Origin: Candidatus Iainarchaeum sp.
GTDB lineage: Archaea > Iainarchaeota > Iainarchaeia > JAGGVJ01
NCBI GenBank assembly: GCA_021158055.1
Contig: JAGGVJ010000040.1
Location: 68,114-100,473, forward strand
DNA length: 32,360 nt
Direction: 5' to 3'
Notes under the pieces: generated by a model
Database searches by the model: none
What the model saw: only the letters and a program-made list of their open reading frames with translations
What the model was told of the DNA's origin: nothing
Made by a program: the position numbers and the translations under genes
In this document: one piece after another, positions 7,674 through 14,886 of the stretch
Numbering within the stretch: position 1 is the first letter of the stretch
Layout of the letters: each line of letters begins with the position of its first letter

Positions 7674-8420
7674 CATTGAGTTGCCTGAATTGTTTTTTGT
7701 GAACTTTTCTTTCTCGTTTTTGAGCTTGTCGTAAACAATCTGCAGCTGGTTGTCAACAAGTTTGGCTTCTTTTAAAAGCGGTTTTATGTCAAGGTCAAAC
7801 TTAAGCAGCTTGCTTAACTTGGTAATCACTGCCGCAGCAGAGTGATAGTCAGGTAGGTCTGCGGGAGTTTCTCCAAGAATACTCAACGCAGGCTTTTTGT
7901 CTGAATGGCACCGCACAAGCAAGAGAGCAGAAAGCCCGGAACTTATGCCGTCATTTATTATTTCAACATCAAGCGACTTGAGCTTTTCAACCTCGGCGTC
8001 AGTGCTTCCAAACCCAAAAACCTTGGGTTCGGCTCCGTTCTTTTTGTTGTCAGTAACCTTCCTGCGGGTCTTTATCCCGCTAAGCGACACCATGCTTTTG
8101 AAATTTCTTTTGCTTGCCCAGTCATAAATCGCGTCTGACACTTCGTAGCTGACCTGCATCGGCAGCGCATATTCAGAAATGATCAAAATAATATCCATTT
8201 TTTCGCTTGCATAAATTCGCGCTGAATGAAACGGTTTTCCGTTGTGTATTATTACAAACGGGGGAAACTTGTCTGAATCAATGAACCCTATTTGTTTCAT
8301 GTCAAGTTTTTCAATCAAATACTGTGCTGCGATAACACCGACTTTTCCGCTTCCGCTGAACCCCTCGATGAGTATCGGGGAATCAAGTGAAACATCTTCA
8401 AATTCAACTATATTCGTCAT
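7665..8420 (-). CDS. PAC2-family proteasome assembly chaperone/activator homologue (copy 1)
   Basis: 251 residues. The N-terminal third shows the PAC2 pattern (ILIEGFSGSGKVGVIAAQYL, then FIDSDKFPPFVIIHNGKP). It continues through an ARIYASEKMD strand, an SEYALP turn, and a C-terminal lobe containing ISSGLSALLLVR and GETPADLPDYHSAAAVI. Eukaryotic PAC1/PAC2 and archaeal PbaA/PbaB help assemble or open the 20S proteasome. The protein ends in NSMYV, which fits the HbYX rule (hydrophobic residue, Tyr, any residue) used by activators to dock on the 20S alpha ring. The second copy at 20261 ends MYQ. The P-loop-like GFSGSGKVG is part of the PAC2 fold, not evidence of an ATPase. The start ATG at 8420 has the spacing GGTGAAAAAATG and a TATA box about 55 bases upstream. 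It lies downstream of the pilus cluster but has its own promoter. Confidence 0.88.
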   Translation of the reverse strand: MTNIVEFEDVSLDSPILIEGFSGSGKVGVIAAQYLIEKLDMKQIGFIDSDKFPPFVIIHNGKPFHSARIYASEKMDIILIISEYALPMQVSYEVSDAIYDWASKRNFKSMVSLSGIKTRRKVTDNKKNGAEPKVFGFGSTDAEVEKLKSLDVEIINDGISSGLSALLLVRCHSDKKPALSILGETPADLPDYHSAAAVITKLSKLLKFDLDIKPLLKEAKLVDNQLQIVYDKLKNEKEKFTKNNSGNSMYV

Positions 8421-8471
8421 TTTTTCACCTTAATCTGCTGCGAGTTCAAAAACAAAAATCTTCAAAAACGC

Positions 8472-8479
8472 TTTATATG
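8472..8479 (-). promoter_or_regulatory. Probable TATA box of the PAC2 gene (copy 1)
   Basis: On the minus strand the sequence reads CATATAAA, about 52-59 bases before the ATG at 8420. Transcription would start about 25 bases downstream of the box, leaving a leader of roughly 28 bases that holds the GGTGA ribosome site. The same layout is seen at 27350. Confidence 0.5.
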
Positions 8480-8507
8480 CATTAATAAAAAAATATGATT
8501 CAATATA

Positions 8508-8551
8508 ATAACATTGGCATTCAACCCTGATAACATCGGCACTCAACGCTG
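8508..8551. repeat. 22-bp tandem direct repeat, 2 copies
   Basis: ATAACATTGGCATTCAACCCTG at 8508-8529 is followed immediately by a copy with three substitutions at 8530-8551 (two T/C, one C/G). A degraded third copy may continue to about 8572 (AAAACATT...GCATTCAA). It lies between the 3' end of a T2SSF gene and the promoter of the PAC2 gene. Confidence 0.8.
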
Positions 8552-8568
8552 AAAACATTAAGTTGCAT

Positions 8569-9510
8569 TCAAACAAGCAATCCGCTGAAAAACAAAAACA
8601 CAAAAAGTGCGCATGGGAGCATCAAAGCCGAATAAAGAACGCCTTTCCTGATGTTTCCCTCCTGCAAAGCCAGGAAAAACGATGCGATAACCGAATACAA
8701 GGCAAGGTAAATGTGGGTTCCGAAAACAGCGTTTTCAAGCACTTCTTTTTTAAGTGCCGAATCCATTCCGAAACCGATTTCAACAAGCCCTGAAAAATCA
8801 AGCGACGAGACCATACCAAGCAGTATTCCAAGTATGGCCGGCACAAAAAAAGCACCTGCCAAAATCAATGTGTACTTCTCAATAGACAAAGAAGCCTGAC
8901 TTTCCCTGTAAAGTGACCTCACTTCGTAAATATCATCTGCGACTTCGCGCAGGGCTATGCTCATGTCAAAACCTGTTGAGTAACCCTGGCTCAGGAGAAC
9001 GCAGGCTCGCCTGACAAGGGAAGAATTGCACCGCCGCCAAAGCCCGTCAAATGCCTCCGGAACAGGTGCCCCTGCATTTATCTGTTTCAGGGTCAGCGCA
9101 AATTCATCGGAAAGCCACGGATAATTCGAAGAAGAAACCGACGCAAGCGATCGTTCAATTGGCGAGCCTGCAGGAAAAGAAGACATTTGGTAAAGGGCGT
9201 CAGGCAAAAACAGCTCTATCTGGCTTACTCTTCTTGCGCAGATCATTCCCGCTGAAAAAAACACAATCAAGGGAGGCGCAACTATTGAGAAAAACAAAAG
9301 AATCCCCTTCATTGAACTGACTGAACCGCCTGTATCAAACAAGTCAGATGCGGCTAAAACCAAAAAAACCAAAAAAATGCTTGCAAGATAAGACAAATCA
9401 AAAAAACGGTAAATGTCTGTTTCCCCAACTACCCTTGACAGCTCTTTTGACAACACTAACAAATTGTCTTTTCCAAAAACAATATCTGAAATCAGTCTCA
9501 TTTGCATCAC
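8569..9510 (-). CDS. T2SSF-domain membrane platform protein, TadC-like (module B)
   Basis: 313 residues. Two hydrophobic helices near residues 40-58 and 70-92 are followed by a soluble helical T2SSF (GspF/TadC) domain (about 95-215). That domain includes FLPDALYQMSSFPAGSPIERSL, an INAGAPVPEAFDGL turn and LLSQGYSTGFDMSIALREVADDI. Further membrane helices come at about 220-245 and 265-310. Such proteins form the inner-membrane base turned by a TadA/PilB/FlaI-type ATPase. It is last in the set ATPase (10472), T2SSF (9577), T2SSF. Start choices are GTG 9510, ATG 9507 and ATG 9501. GTG 9510 has the best spacing from GAGG. The upstream junction carries a triplicated ribosome-site repeat. The fold class is clear; whether the machine makes pili or secretes something else is not. 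Confidence 0.85.
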   Translation of the reverse strand: MMQMRLISDIVFGKDNLLVLSKELSRVVGETDIYRFFDLSYLASIFLVFLVLAASDLFDTGGSVSSMKGILLFFSIVAPPLIVFFSAGMICARRVSQIELFLPDALYQMSSFPAGSPIERSLASVSSSNYPWLSDEFALTLKQINAGAPVPEAFDGLWRRCNSSLVRRACVLLSQGYSTGFDMSIALREVADDIYEVRSLYRESQASLSIEKYTLILAGAFFVPAILGILLGMVSSLDFSGLVEIGFGMDSALKKEVLENAVFGTHIYLALYSVIASFFLALQEGNIRKGVLYSALMLPCALFVFLFFSGLLV

Positions 9511-9585
9511 TTCACAACCTCATTTCAATCATAATTCACAACCTCATTTCAATCATAATTCACAACCTCATTTGCATCACTTCAT
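9497..9585. repeat. Tandem repeat (about 24 bp, 3.5 copies) duplicating the ribosome-binding junction
   Basis: The unit CTCATTTCAATCATAATTCACAAC is present exactly twice (9519-9542 and 9543-9566). It is flanked by shorter variants CTCATTTGCATCACTTCACAAC (9497-9518) and CTCATTTGCATCACTTCAT (9567-9585). On the minus strand each unit gives ATGAGGTTGTGAA, so the GAGG ribosome site is present three times between the stop of the gene ending at 9577 and the start at 9510. The start-codon context TGATGCAAATGAG is also copied at the upstream gene's stop. Confidence 0.9.
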
Positions 9586-10428
9586 AAAAACAGGGGTTTT
9601 TGAACGGATAAAACACAAAACACCCAGGTCAATCAACGGAAAAACAACTGCGGGAATTAAGAGCGCCTGCATGGGAGTAAAAGACAGGTAAAGAAAATTT
9701 GAGCCGACAATAATAAAAGCCTGAAAAAGCGCCGGCACTATTGCTGAAACCGCAATAAAAACAAGCGAAAACACAACCAATCTGCCGTTGTATTCAGTCA
9801 TTTCAGATTTTTGCTTTGAAAGCTGTTCCTGCGCAACAGCCTTCAGCGGTTCTCCCGCGGTTCCTTCATCTGGTTTTCCCTGCTCGTACACTGAAATCAT
9901 GTGGCGAACACATCTTTTGAGATAAACTGAATCAACGCGCTCCCCAAAACCATTTAACGCGGACTGCACCGAAGCACCTGCAACACGAATATCCAAAAGC
10001 ACGATCCCCATTTCTTTTCCGGCTTCCCCAAAAGACGGGTTGGCTGCGTTTTCAAGCACTTTTTCAAACGGAAGATTCACATTTATCTCAATTGCCATCG
10101 TGCGAAGAAGAAGAGGGAGCTCTGACTCAATTTTTTTTCCCCTGATTTTTTTAAGGCGGTTTGGGTAAAAACTTAACCCAAAAAAGTACACGGCAAAAAA
10201 CAGTAGCGAAAAAACAACAGGGAAAAACACAATACTCAGCCACAACGACACCACTGAAGAAACAAAAAGAGAAACCAGTACGGCAACCAAAATCACTGCC
10301 GAAACAAATGAATCCACACTGCTGTCAATCCCCGCCTGCAAAAGGTCTTTTTTCAGTTTTTCTTTTCTTTGCGCAGAACAAAAAACTTTCAAAAAACCGT
10401 TTTTTAATGCAACTTCCAAGCCACTCAT
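9577..10428 (-). CDS. T2SSF-domain membrane platform protein, TadB-like (module B)
   Basis: About 283 residues from the ATG at 10428 (MSGLEVALKNGF). A longer in-frame start at 10506 would overlap the upstream ATPase gene by 35 bases and adds residues without the look of a protein start. The product has a basic amphipathic N-terminus, two membrane helices (about residues 40-85), then a T2SSF cytoplasmic domain with LPLLLRTMAIEINVNLPFEKVLENAA, VAGASVQSALNGFGERVDS and a helix of charged residues. Two or three closing membrane helices follow. It pairs with the protein at 8569 as the two half-platforms of module B, directly after the Fe-S-domain ATPase. GGTGTTGTT precedes the chosen start and is itself duplicated. 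The family is clear from the hydropathy plan and helix motifs; the exact start is moderately certain. Confidence 0.8.
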   Translation of the reverse strand: MSGLEVALKNGFLKVFCSAQRKEKLKKDLLQAGIDSSVDSFVSAVILVAVLVSLFVSSVVSLWLSIVFFPVVFSLLFFAVYFFGLSFYPNRLKKIRGKKIESELPLLLRTMAIEINVNLPFEKVLENAANPSFGEAGKEMGIVLLDIRVAGASVQSALNGFGERVDSVYLKRCVRHMISVYEQGKPDEGTAGEPLKAVAQEQLSKQKSEMTEYNGRLVVFSLVFIAVSAIVPALFQAFIIVGSNFLYLSFTPMQALLIPAVVFPLIDLGVLCFIRSKTPVFMK

Positions 10429-10457
10429 AACAACACCCGCCCATTCACAACAACACC
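10420..10457. repeat. About 19-bp tandem repeat over a start codon and its ribosome site
   Basis: On the minus strand GGTGTTGTTGTGAATGGGC (10457-10439) is followed at once by GGTGTTGTTATGAGTGGC (10437-10420) after a single G. The second copy contains the likely ATG of the gene ending at 9577. The first holds GTG in the same place, as if the whole initiation region had been copied. Confidence 0.75.
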
Positions 10458-10471
10458 TGTCCTTTGCTGCC

Positions 10472-12286
10472 TCAAACATCCCCTGCATCAAAATAAAACC
10501 CGCCATCGCTATTTTTCAGAACAAACCTGAGCTTTTTCTTTGCGTGCTTCAGTTTTTCCGCAAACTTTTCACCGCGAAAGGCCATTTCAACTTTTCTTTT
10601 TATCACAACACTGCTGCCTGCTTTTTTCAGTTTCCCCTTTGAATGGTCAAATTCAAAAACAGTGTTGATTTCAGGGGCACCGTCTTTGCTTCGTTTTATC
10701 TCGCTTATCTCAACAATTTTCCTGACCTCTCTTTTTGCCTCTTTGCTGAACTCAGTCCACCTTCTCTGAACCACAATCAAGTCAATTGACGGCAAATCAA
10801 TCCCAAGCACGCCAAGGTTTTTCAGCCTGAGAAGCGCTTCCGAAGCGCTTTGCGCGTGAAACGTGGCAAAAGACCCCTTGCCCTGGCCGGCAAGAACAGT
10901 ATTCATGAACGCTTTTGCCTCGCGCTCATCCCGCACCTCACCCACTATTACGCGGTCCGGGCGCATGCGCAAAGAGTCAAGAACCAGGTCACTCATGCTC
11001 ACTTTCAAAGAATCATTTACTGCCAGACGCACCACGTGAGGGTGAGGCAGGTTTATCTCCGGGGTTTCCTCTGTAACTATTATTCTTTCGTCAATAGGAA
11101 CAAAAGAAAAAAGAGCATTCAAAGTAGTGGTTTTTCCCGAACCCGTGTTTCCTGCAATCACCATGCTTGAATCTACAAGCATTGCAAGACACAAAAAACT
11201 CATTGCGTCCAGGTTAATCGTCTTGCTGCTGATTAAATCAGCCGGCGTAAACGGCTTGCTTCTAAACTTCCTTATTGTCAAAACACAGCCGTCAAGCGCA
11301 AGAGGAGGGATAACAGCATGCATTCTCGAACCGTCTGAAATGCTTGCGTTGAGCCTCGGGGTTGTGAAAGTGACTCTCCTTCCAAGCGACCTCGCCATCT
11401 TATTTATCACTGCAATGGTTTTTTCGCTCCCTGTCAAAAAAAGGTTTGTTGCAAGCCACCCGAAAGAATTGTGAAAGACATAAACGGGTTTCTCGTCGCC
11501 TATCAATGCAATCTCTTCAATTTCATCGTCCTTCATGAGGCAAGAAAGCGGCCCGAACCCTGTTATTTCGTTTTTTATGATTTCAAACAGGTAACTCTCC
11601 TGAAAATCATCAAGCTCCAGGCAAAGCGCGTCACAGTACCCTTCAAGCAGGTGTTTCAAATCCATTTCAATGTTGCTGTCTTCTTTGGCCCTTATTTTTT
11701 GCTTGTATTTCAAAAGGATGTCTGAAACAATTTTTGCTTCGCTTCCGCTGAGCTCCGGAACATCAACGATTTCGTAAAAATTTAACTGGCAACTGCTGCC
11801 GTGGCGGTTATCAGCGAAAGCGTTTCTTGCTGAACAAATTATTCTGGATTCGTTTTCCTTAAGCACAAGCGGGCGTTTGCCTGAAGAACGCGGTTTTATT
11901 TTCCAGCCAAGAACTTTTTCAGGCGGCAGCTCATCTGAAAAGTCAACGCTCAATGCATTGACAGGGCAGACCTTCACGCACTCGGGAAACTGCCTTGACA
12001 TGCACAAGTCGCATTTTATTAAGTGGCCTGGTTTTATGGCTTCAAAATCACATTTTACGGTACATTCCCGACAAGTTGCGCATTTTTTCGTGTCAAGCAC
12101 AAGCACTCCCTGAAACGATTCAAAAAAAGCGTTTTTCGAGCATGTTTTCCTGCACAATGCAGTGTCCGGATCGCAGTGCTGGCACTCAAATACCATGTAT
12201 TCAGTGGGTTTGTTCGGACACGCGTCCAGACACTTTCCGCACTTTATACAAATATCAGAATCCCGCCTGATTCTCATTTCCCGCAA
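10472..12286 (-). CDS. TadA/FlaI-type secretion ATPase fused to an N-terminal four-cluster [4Fe-4S] polyferredoxin domain
   Basis: 604 residues. Residues 1-110 hold 16 cysteines in four groups: C13/16/19/23 (CxxCxxCxxxCP), C35/38/45/49, C69/72/75/79 and C92/95/103/107 (last CP). This is the order and spacing of HycB/DmsB-type subunits that carry four [4Fe-4S] clusters in an electron-transfer chain. Residues about 180-545 are a secretion ATPase of the PilB/TadA/FlaI family, with an N-terminal domain (EITGFGPLSCLMKDDEIEEI), Walker A GNTGSGKT (379-386), an Asp-box-like region TEETPEINLPH (405-415), Walker B RVIVGEVRDE (445-454) and His box ATFHAQ (474-479). A basic tail follows. The ATPase should drive the two T2SSF proteins encoded next. 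The TTG at 12286 and ATG at 12277 are both possible starts. All ATPase and cluster residues look intact. Electron transfer controlling or sensing ATPase activity is inference; I know of no characterised member with this fusion. Confidence 0.9.
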   Translation of the reverse strand: MREMRIRRDSDICIKCGKCLDACPNKPTEYMVFECQHCDPDTALCRKTCSKNAFFESFQGVLVLDTKKCATCRECTVKCDFEAIKPGHLIKCDLCMSRQFPECVKVCPVNALSVDFSDELPPEKVLGWKIKPRSSGKRPLVLKENESRIICSARNAFADNRHGSSCQLNFYEIVDVPELSGSEAKIVSDILLKYKQKIRAKEDSNIEMDLKHLLEGYCDALCLELDDFQESYLFEIIKNEITGFGPLSCLMKDDEIEEIALIGDEKPVYVFHNSFGWLATNLFLTGSEKTIAVINKMARSLGRRVTFTTPRLNASISDGSRMHAVIPPLALDGCVLTIRKFRSKPFTPADLISSKTINLDAMSFLCLAMLVDSSMVIAGNTGSGKTTTLNALFSFVPIDERIIVTEETPEINLPHPHVVRLAVNDSLKVSMSDLVLDSLRMRPDRVIVGEVRDEREAKAFMNTVLAGQGKGSFATFHAQSASEALLRLKNLGVLGIDLPSIDLIVVQRRWTEFSKEAKREVRKIVEISEIKRSKDGAPEINTVFEFDHSKGKLKKAGSSVVIKRKVEMAFRGEKFAEKLKHAKKKLRFVLKNSDGGFYFDAGDV

Positions 12287-12295
12287 AGCCCCAAG

Positions 12296-12682
12296 CTATT
12301 GCGCCCGAGTCTCAAGCACATCGTTTATTTTCAAATTTTTTGCCATCCCCGCAGGCAGCTCCACAATATACTTTGCTGCCTTTTCTGGAACTACCATGGG
12401 GGTAAACGGCTTAATATTCCTTTTGATGTCCACTATTTTCCAGGCGGAATCCAGGAAAACAACGTCAATTGAAAAAAACACAAAAAACATATGTATTGCC
12501 GCATCAAGCCTGGCTTCGTAATCAAGCACAAAAATAAGTGCATGGTGCGTTTTCCCCCTAAACATCAGGCCCCTCATTCTCTGAAAAAACGTAAGCGCCC
12601 ACTCGACCTTGCCTGAAATCAGTTTTTTGTCGCTTTTTCTGAAAAGAGCTTTGTTGTTTTTACTTTTATTGTTTGGATCCAT
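12296..12682 (-). CDS. DUF192 family protein
   Basis: 128 residues. The DUF192 (COG1430) signature is clear: FFQRMRGLMFRG, HALIFVL, a central IHMFFVFFSIDVVFLDS strand block, KPFTPMVVPEKAAKYIVELPAG and a final small domain. The family is small, beta-rich and of unknown function. Many members carry a signal peptide or lipid anchor, while this one has only a basic, polar N-terminus and so is probably cytoplasmic. It lies between module A (ending 12714) and module B's ATPase (starting 12286, ten bases downstream), so it is probably co-transcribed with the pilus genes. Its role there is unknown. Confidence 0.85.
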   Translation of the reverse strand: MDPNNKSKNNKALFRKSDKKLISGKVEWALTFFQRMRGLMFRGKTHHALIFVLDYEARLDAAIHMFFVFFSIDVVFLDSAWKIVDIKRNIKPFTPMVVPEKAAKYIVELPAGMAKNLKINDVLETRAQ

Positions 12683-12713
12683 AAAAACACTAAACCATGC
12701 GTTCTTGTCTGCA

Positions 12714-13943
12714 TCACGTGAGCTGGACGTACCATTTCTTGTCCTCGTAAAGAAGTTCTATGAAAACTTCCGCCGGCTTAACCACTTTTACATAATTCGG
12801 CCTTACGGCCAGGTCGCCCTGCTTGCACGGAACGCAAACACCCGAGTCCCGGAAAGCAAAATCATTACTGACTAATCCTTTTATCCACTGGTCATATGGC
12901 TCTGCTGTCTCAGACATTTTGTTAAGGTGCCTTGAAATGTCCTCGCGGTGAATATCCTTTGTCAGGTAATACGAGCCGATTGCAACTTTCATGTCTTCAG
13001 AGCCTGGTGGAAGAATCAAAACCACTTCCGATATTCTTGCAACAGGATTCGGAACCGGAACAAAGAACTGGAAAACAAAAAACCCAATAAACACCAGGAT
13101 AAAAGCGTGTTTCAAACCCGCAATGGCCCTTCCTTCACTCATAATTCCCGCGACAAGCCCGTTGAAAAAAGCCTGTATGAGCGCCAGATTCATCAAAAGT
13201 GTCCTGAAAGACCCTTCAGATATTACTGCCCCTCCGCCGAGAATCTCTTTTAATCCTGCCATTCTGGGAAGCGCGGGAATAAACCCCAACTGAAGCACGG
13301 CGACAATTCCAAGAAACACGACGTAAATAAAATACATGGTATAAGTGTATATCTGAAGGTTTCCTTTTCTTTCAGCTTCAAGCTGTTTGATTTTTTGCGC
13401 GTCAATCGCAACGGTTTCAAGAATGTCTGCAATGGATCCCCCTGAACGGTGGGCTTCAAGAATAATCGAAACAGACCTTTTTATTATCTTGCTGTCTGTC
13501 CTGTCCGCAAAATCTTTAATGGCTTTTGAAAACGGAACCCCCCAAGAAATCTGGTTTGATATCTTTTTCACTTCAATAGACAAATCACCATAATAAGTAG
13601 TGCTTGTGGCGTAAACTGCTTTTGGAAGAGTCATTCCCGCCCGTTTTGATTCCGAGATATCCCTGAGAAAAACCGGAAAACTCTCTTCAATTCTCTCAAT
13701 CCTCATATAATCGTTGTACTTGTGGTATGCAAGCGGCCCAAAGCCTACTATCAACCCGATAAAAACCCAGTTGAAAAACGAATCTGTTCCAAAGAAAAAC
13801 AAAAACGCCACCAAAAGCGAGATAATCAACATGAAACCGCCGAAAATATAATACAAGTGCTCGGCTTTCAGCTCAAAGCCGTACCTGCTGGCAAGATTCT
13901 TTGCTTTTGACCAGTACTCTTGTGACAACGCGTAAATATCCAT
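12714..13943 (-). CDS. T2SSF-domain membrane platform protein, FlaJ/TadC-like, with extra C-terminal domain (module A)
   Basis: 409 residues. Two membrane helices (about 30-50 and 57-73) precede a typical T2SSF domain: FPVFLRDISESKRAGMTLPKAV, ISWGVPFSKAIKDFADRT, SIILEAHRSGGSIADILETVA. More helices follow at about 198-220, 245-270 and 277-297. The FlaJ-like core ends near residue 310. The remaining 100 residues are soluble: LPPGSEDMKVAIGSYYL, a helical part, then VCVPC (C370, C373) and strands to the end (EVFIELLYEDKKWYVQL). That tail is unusual for this family and could bind metal or form a disulfide, depending on which side of the membrane it lies. The start ATG overlaps the upstream stop (TAATG), so the two half-platform proteins are translationally coupled. 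Confidence 0.87.
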   Translation of the reverse strand: MDIYALSQEYWSKAKNLASRYGFELKAEHLYYIFGGFMLIISLLVAFLFFFGTDSFFNWVFIGLIVGFGPLAYHKYNDYMRIERIEESFPVFLRDISESKRAGMTLPKAVYATSTTYYGDLSIEVKKISNQISWGVPFSKAIKDFADRTDSKIIKRSVSIILEAHRSGGSIADILETVAIDAQKIKQLEAERKGNLQIYTYTMYFIYVVFLGIVAVLQLGFIPALPRMAGLKEILGGGAVISEGSFRTLLMNLALIQAFFNGLVAGIMSEGRAIAGLKHAFILVFIGFFVFQFFVPVPNPVARISEVVLILPPGSEDMKVAIGSYYLTKDIHREDISRHLNKMSETAEPYDQWIKGLVSNDFAFRDSGVCVPCKQGDLAVRPNYVKVVKPAEVFIELLYEDKKWYVQLT

Positions 13944-14839
13944 TACACCACTTCTTTTGGTTTGCTTGAGTCAAGCAACAATATAAACAATACTGACATC
14001 GCCGGTATTACAAGATAAATTGTCAGCTCAAGAAGAGCTTTTCCCCCGATCGGGAGGTTTAAACCCCCTATGATTGACATTATGGCAAGCATGACTATAA
14101 AAAGAATCGGGGCTGCCACAAACATTGTCGTGTATATCTCGGAAAGCATGGAAAGGGTTTCAATGTAATCTCTTTCAATCCTTCTGTGCTCTTCAAGCAT
14201 GATCTTTGCCTCTTCGTTGAGGTAATCTCTTATGACCCCTCCGGAACGGATAATTGAAACTACCCCCCAAAGTACGTCAGAAAACTTTTTTGACGGGCAC
14301 TTCATTGCAACTTTTTTCAGTGCAGTGTTTATGTTGTAACCGAAAATTTGCGTGTTTCTGACTATGTCTTTGCATTCCCTTGAAATTTCCTTGTATTCAT
14401 CAAACTTTGACATCAGCTCAAACACTTTGTCCGGGGGGATTCCCGTACCTGCAATGGTTGCCATGTGGGTTATGGCATACGGAAGGTCCCCATCTATACT
14501 TTGCTTGCGTTCATTTATCCTGTAAGTCGGGTAAAAATAAAAAAACATAAAAAAAATAATGCCCATTATGAAAGCACCGATTACAGCTGTTAAAAACATA
14601 AGCATGCTTATCATAAAACCAAAAAACACCAACAGGAAAAATATTAAAAAAAAAGACGCAATAAAAACAAAAACTGAAGTTGCAAGAGACCCTGCCACAT
14701 ACTCTTCACTTGTCATGAGTATTTTTGCACTGCGCAGGCTGCCCTGAAGGTCCCCGAAAGAAGGCATTATTATATCAACATAGTCTTTCAGTCGCCTGTA
14801 TGCTGCCAACCTGTATTCTCTCGGAAATATCATTTTCAC
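13943..14839 (-). CDS. T2SSF-domain membrane platform protein, FlaJ/TadB-like (module A)
   Basis: 298 residues from GTG 14839; ATG at 14833 gives 296. An N-terminal soluble part is followed by two long hydrophobic segments (about 50-75 and 78-105). Then comes the T2SSF domain (DGDLPYAITHMATIAGTGIPPDKVFELM, NINTALKKVAMKCPSKKFSDVLWGVVSIIRSGG) and two C-terminal membrane helices. It sits between the module A ATPase (ends 14887) and its partner at 12714. In the archaellum, FlaJ has both half-platforms in one chain; here they are two genes as in Tad systems. An AGGAG site lies shortly upstream, around an ATGTGA that partly repeats the end of the previous gene. Confidence 0.87.
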   Translation of the reverse strand: MKMIFPREYRLAAYRRLKDYVDIIMPSFGDLQGSLRSAKILMTSEEYVAGSLATSVFVFIASFFLIFFLLVFFGFMISMLMFLTAVIGAFIMGIIFFMFFYFYPTYRINERKQSIDGDLPYAITHMATIAGTGIPPDKVFELMSKFDEYKEISRECKDIVRNTQIFGYNINTALKKVAMKCPSKKFSDVLWGVVSIIRSGGVIRDYLNEEAKIMLEEHRRIERDYIETLSMLSEIYTTMFVAAPILFIVMLAIMSIIGGLNLPIGGKALLELTIYLVIPAMSVLFILLLDSSKPKEVV

Positions 14840-14886
14840 AACTCACATGTGCTCCTGATTCACTCTCCCGGATTTTTCAAACACAT

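Noticed and set aside
7665-8420. P-loop ATPase reading of GFSGSGKVG
   Set aside because: The position and the flanking residues match the PAC2 fold, and the second PAC2 copy has FPGVGMVG in the same place, without the lysine.
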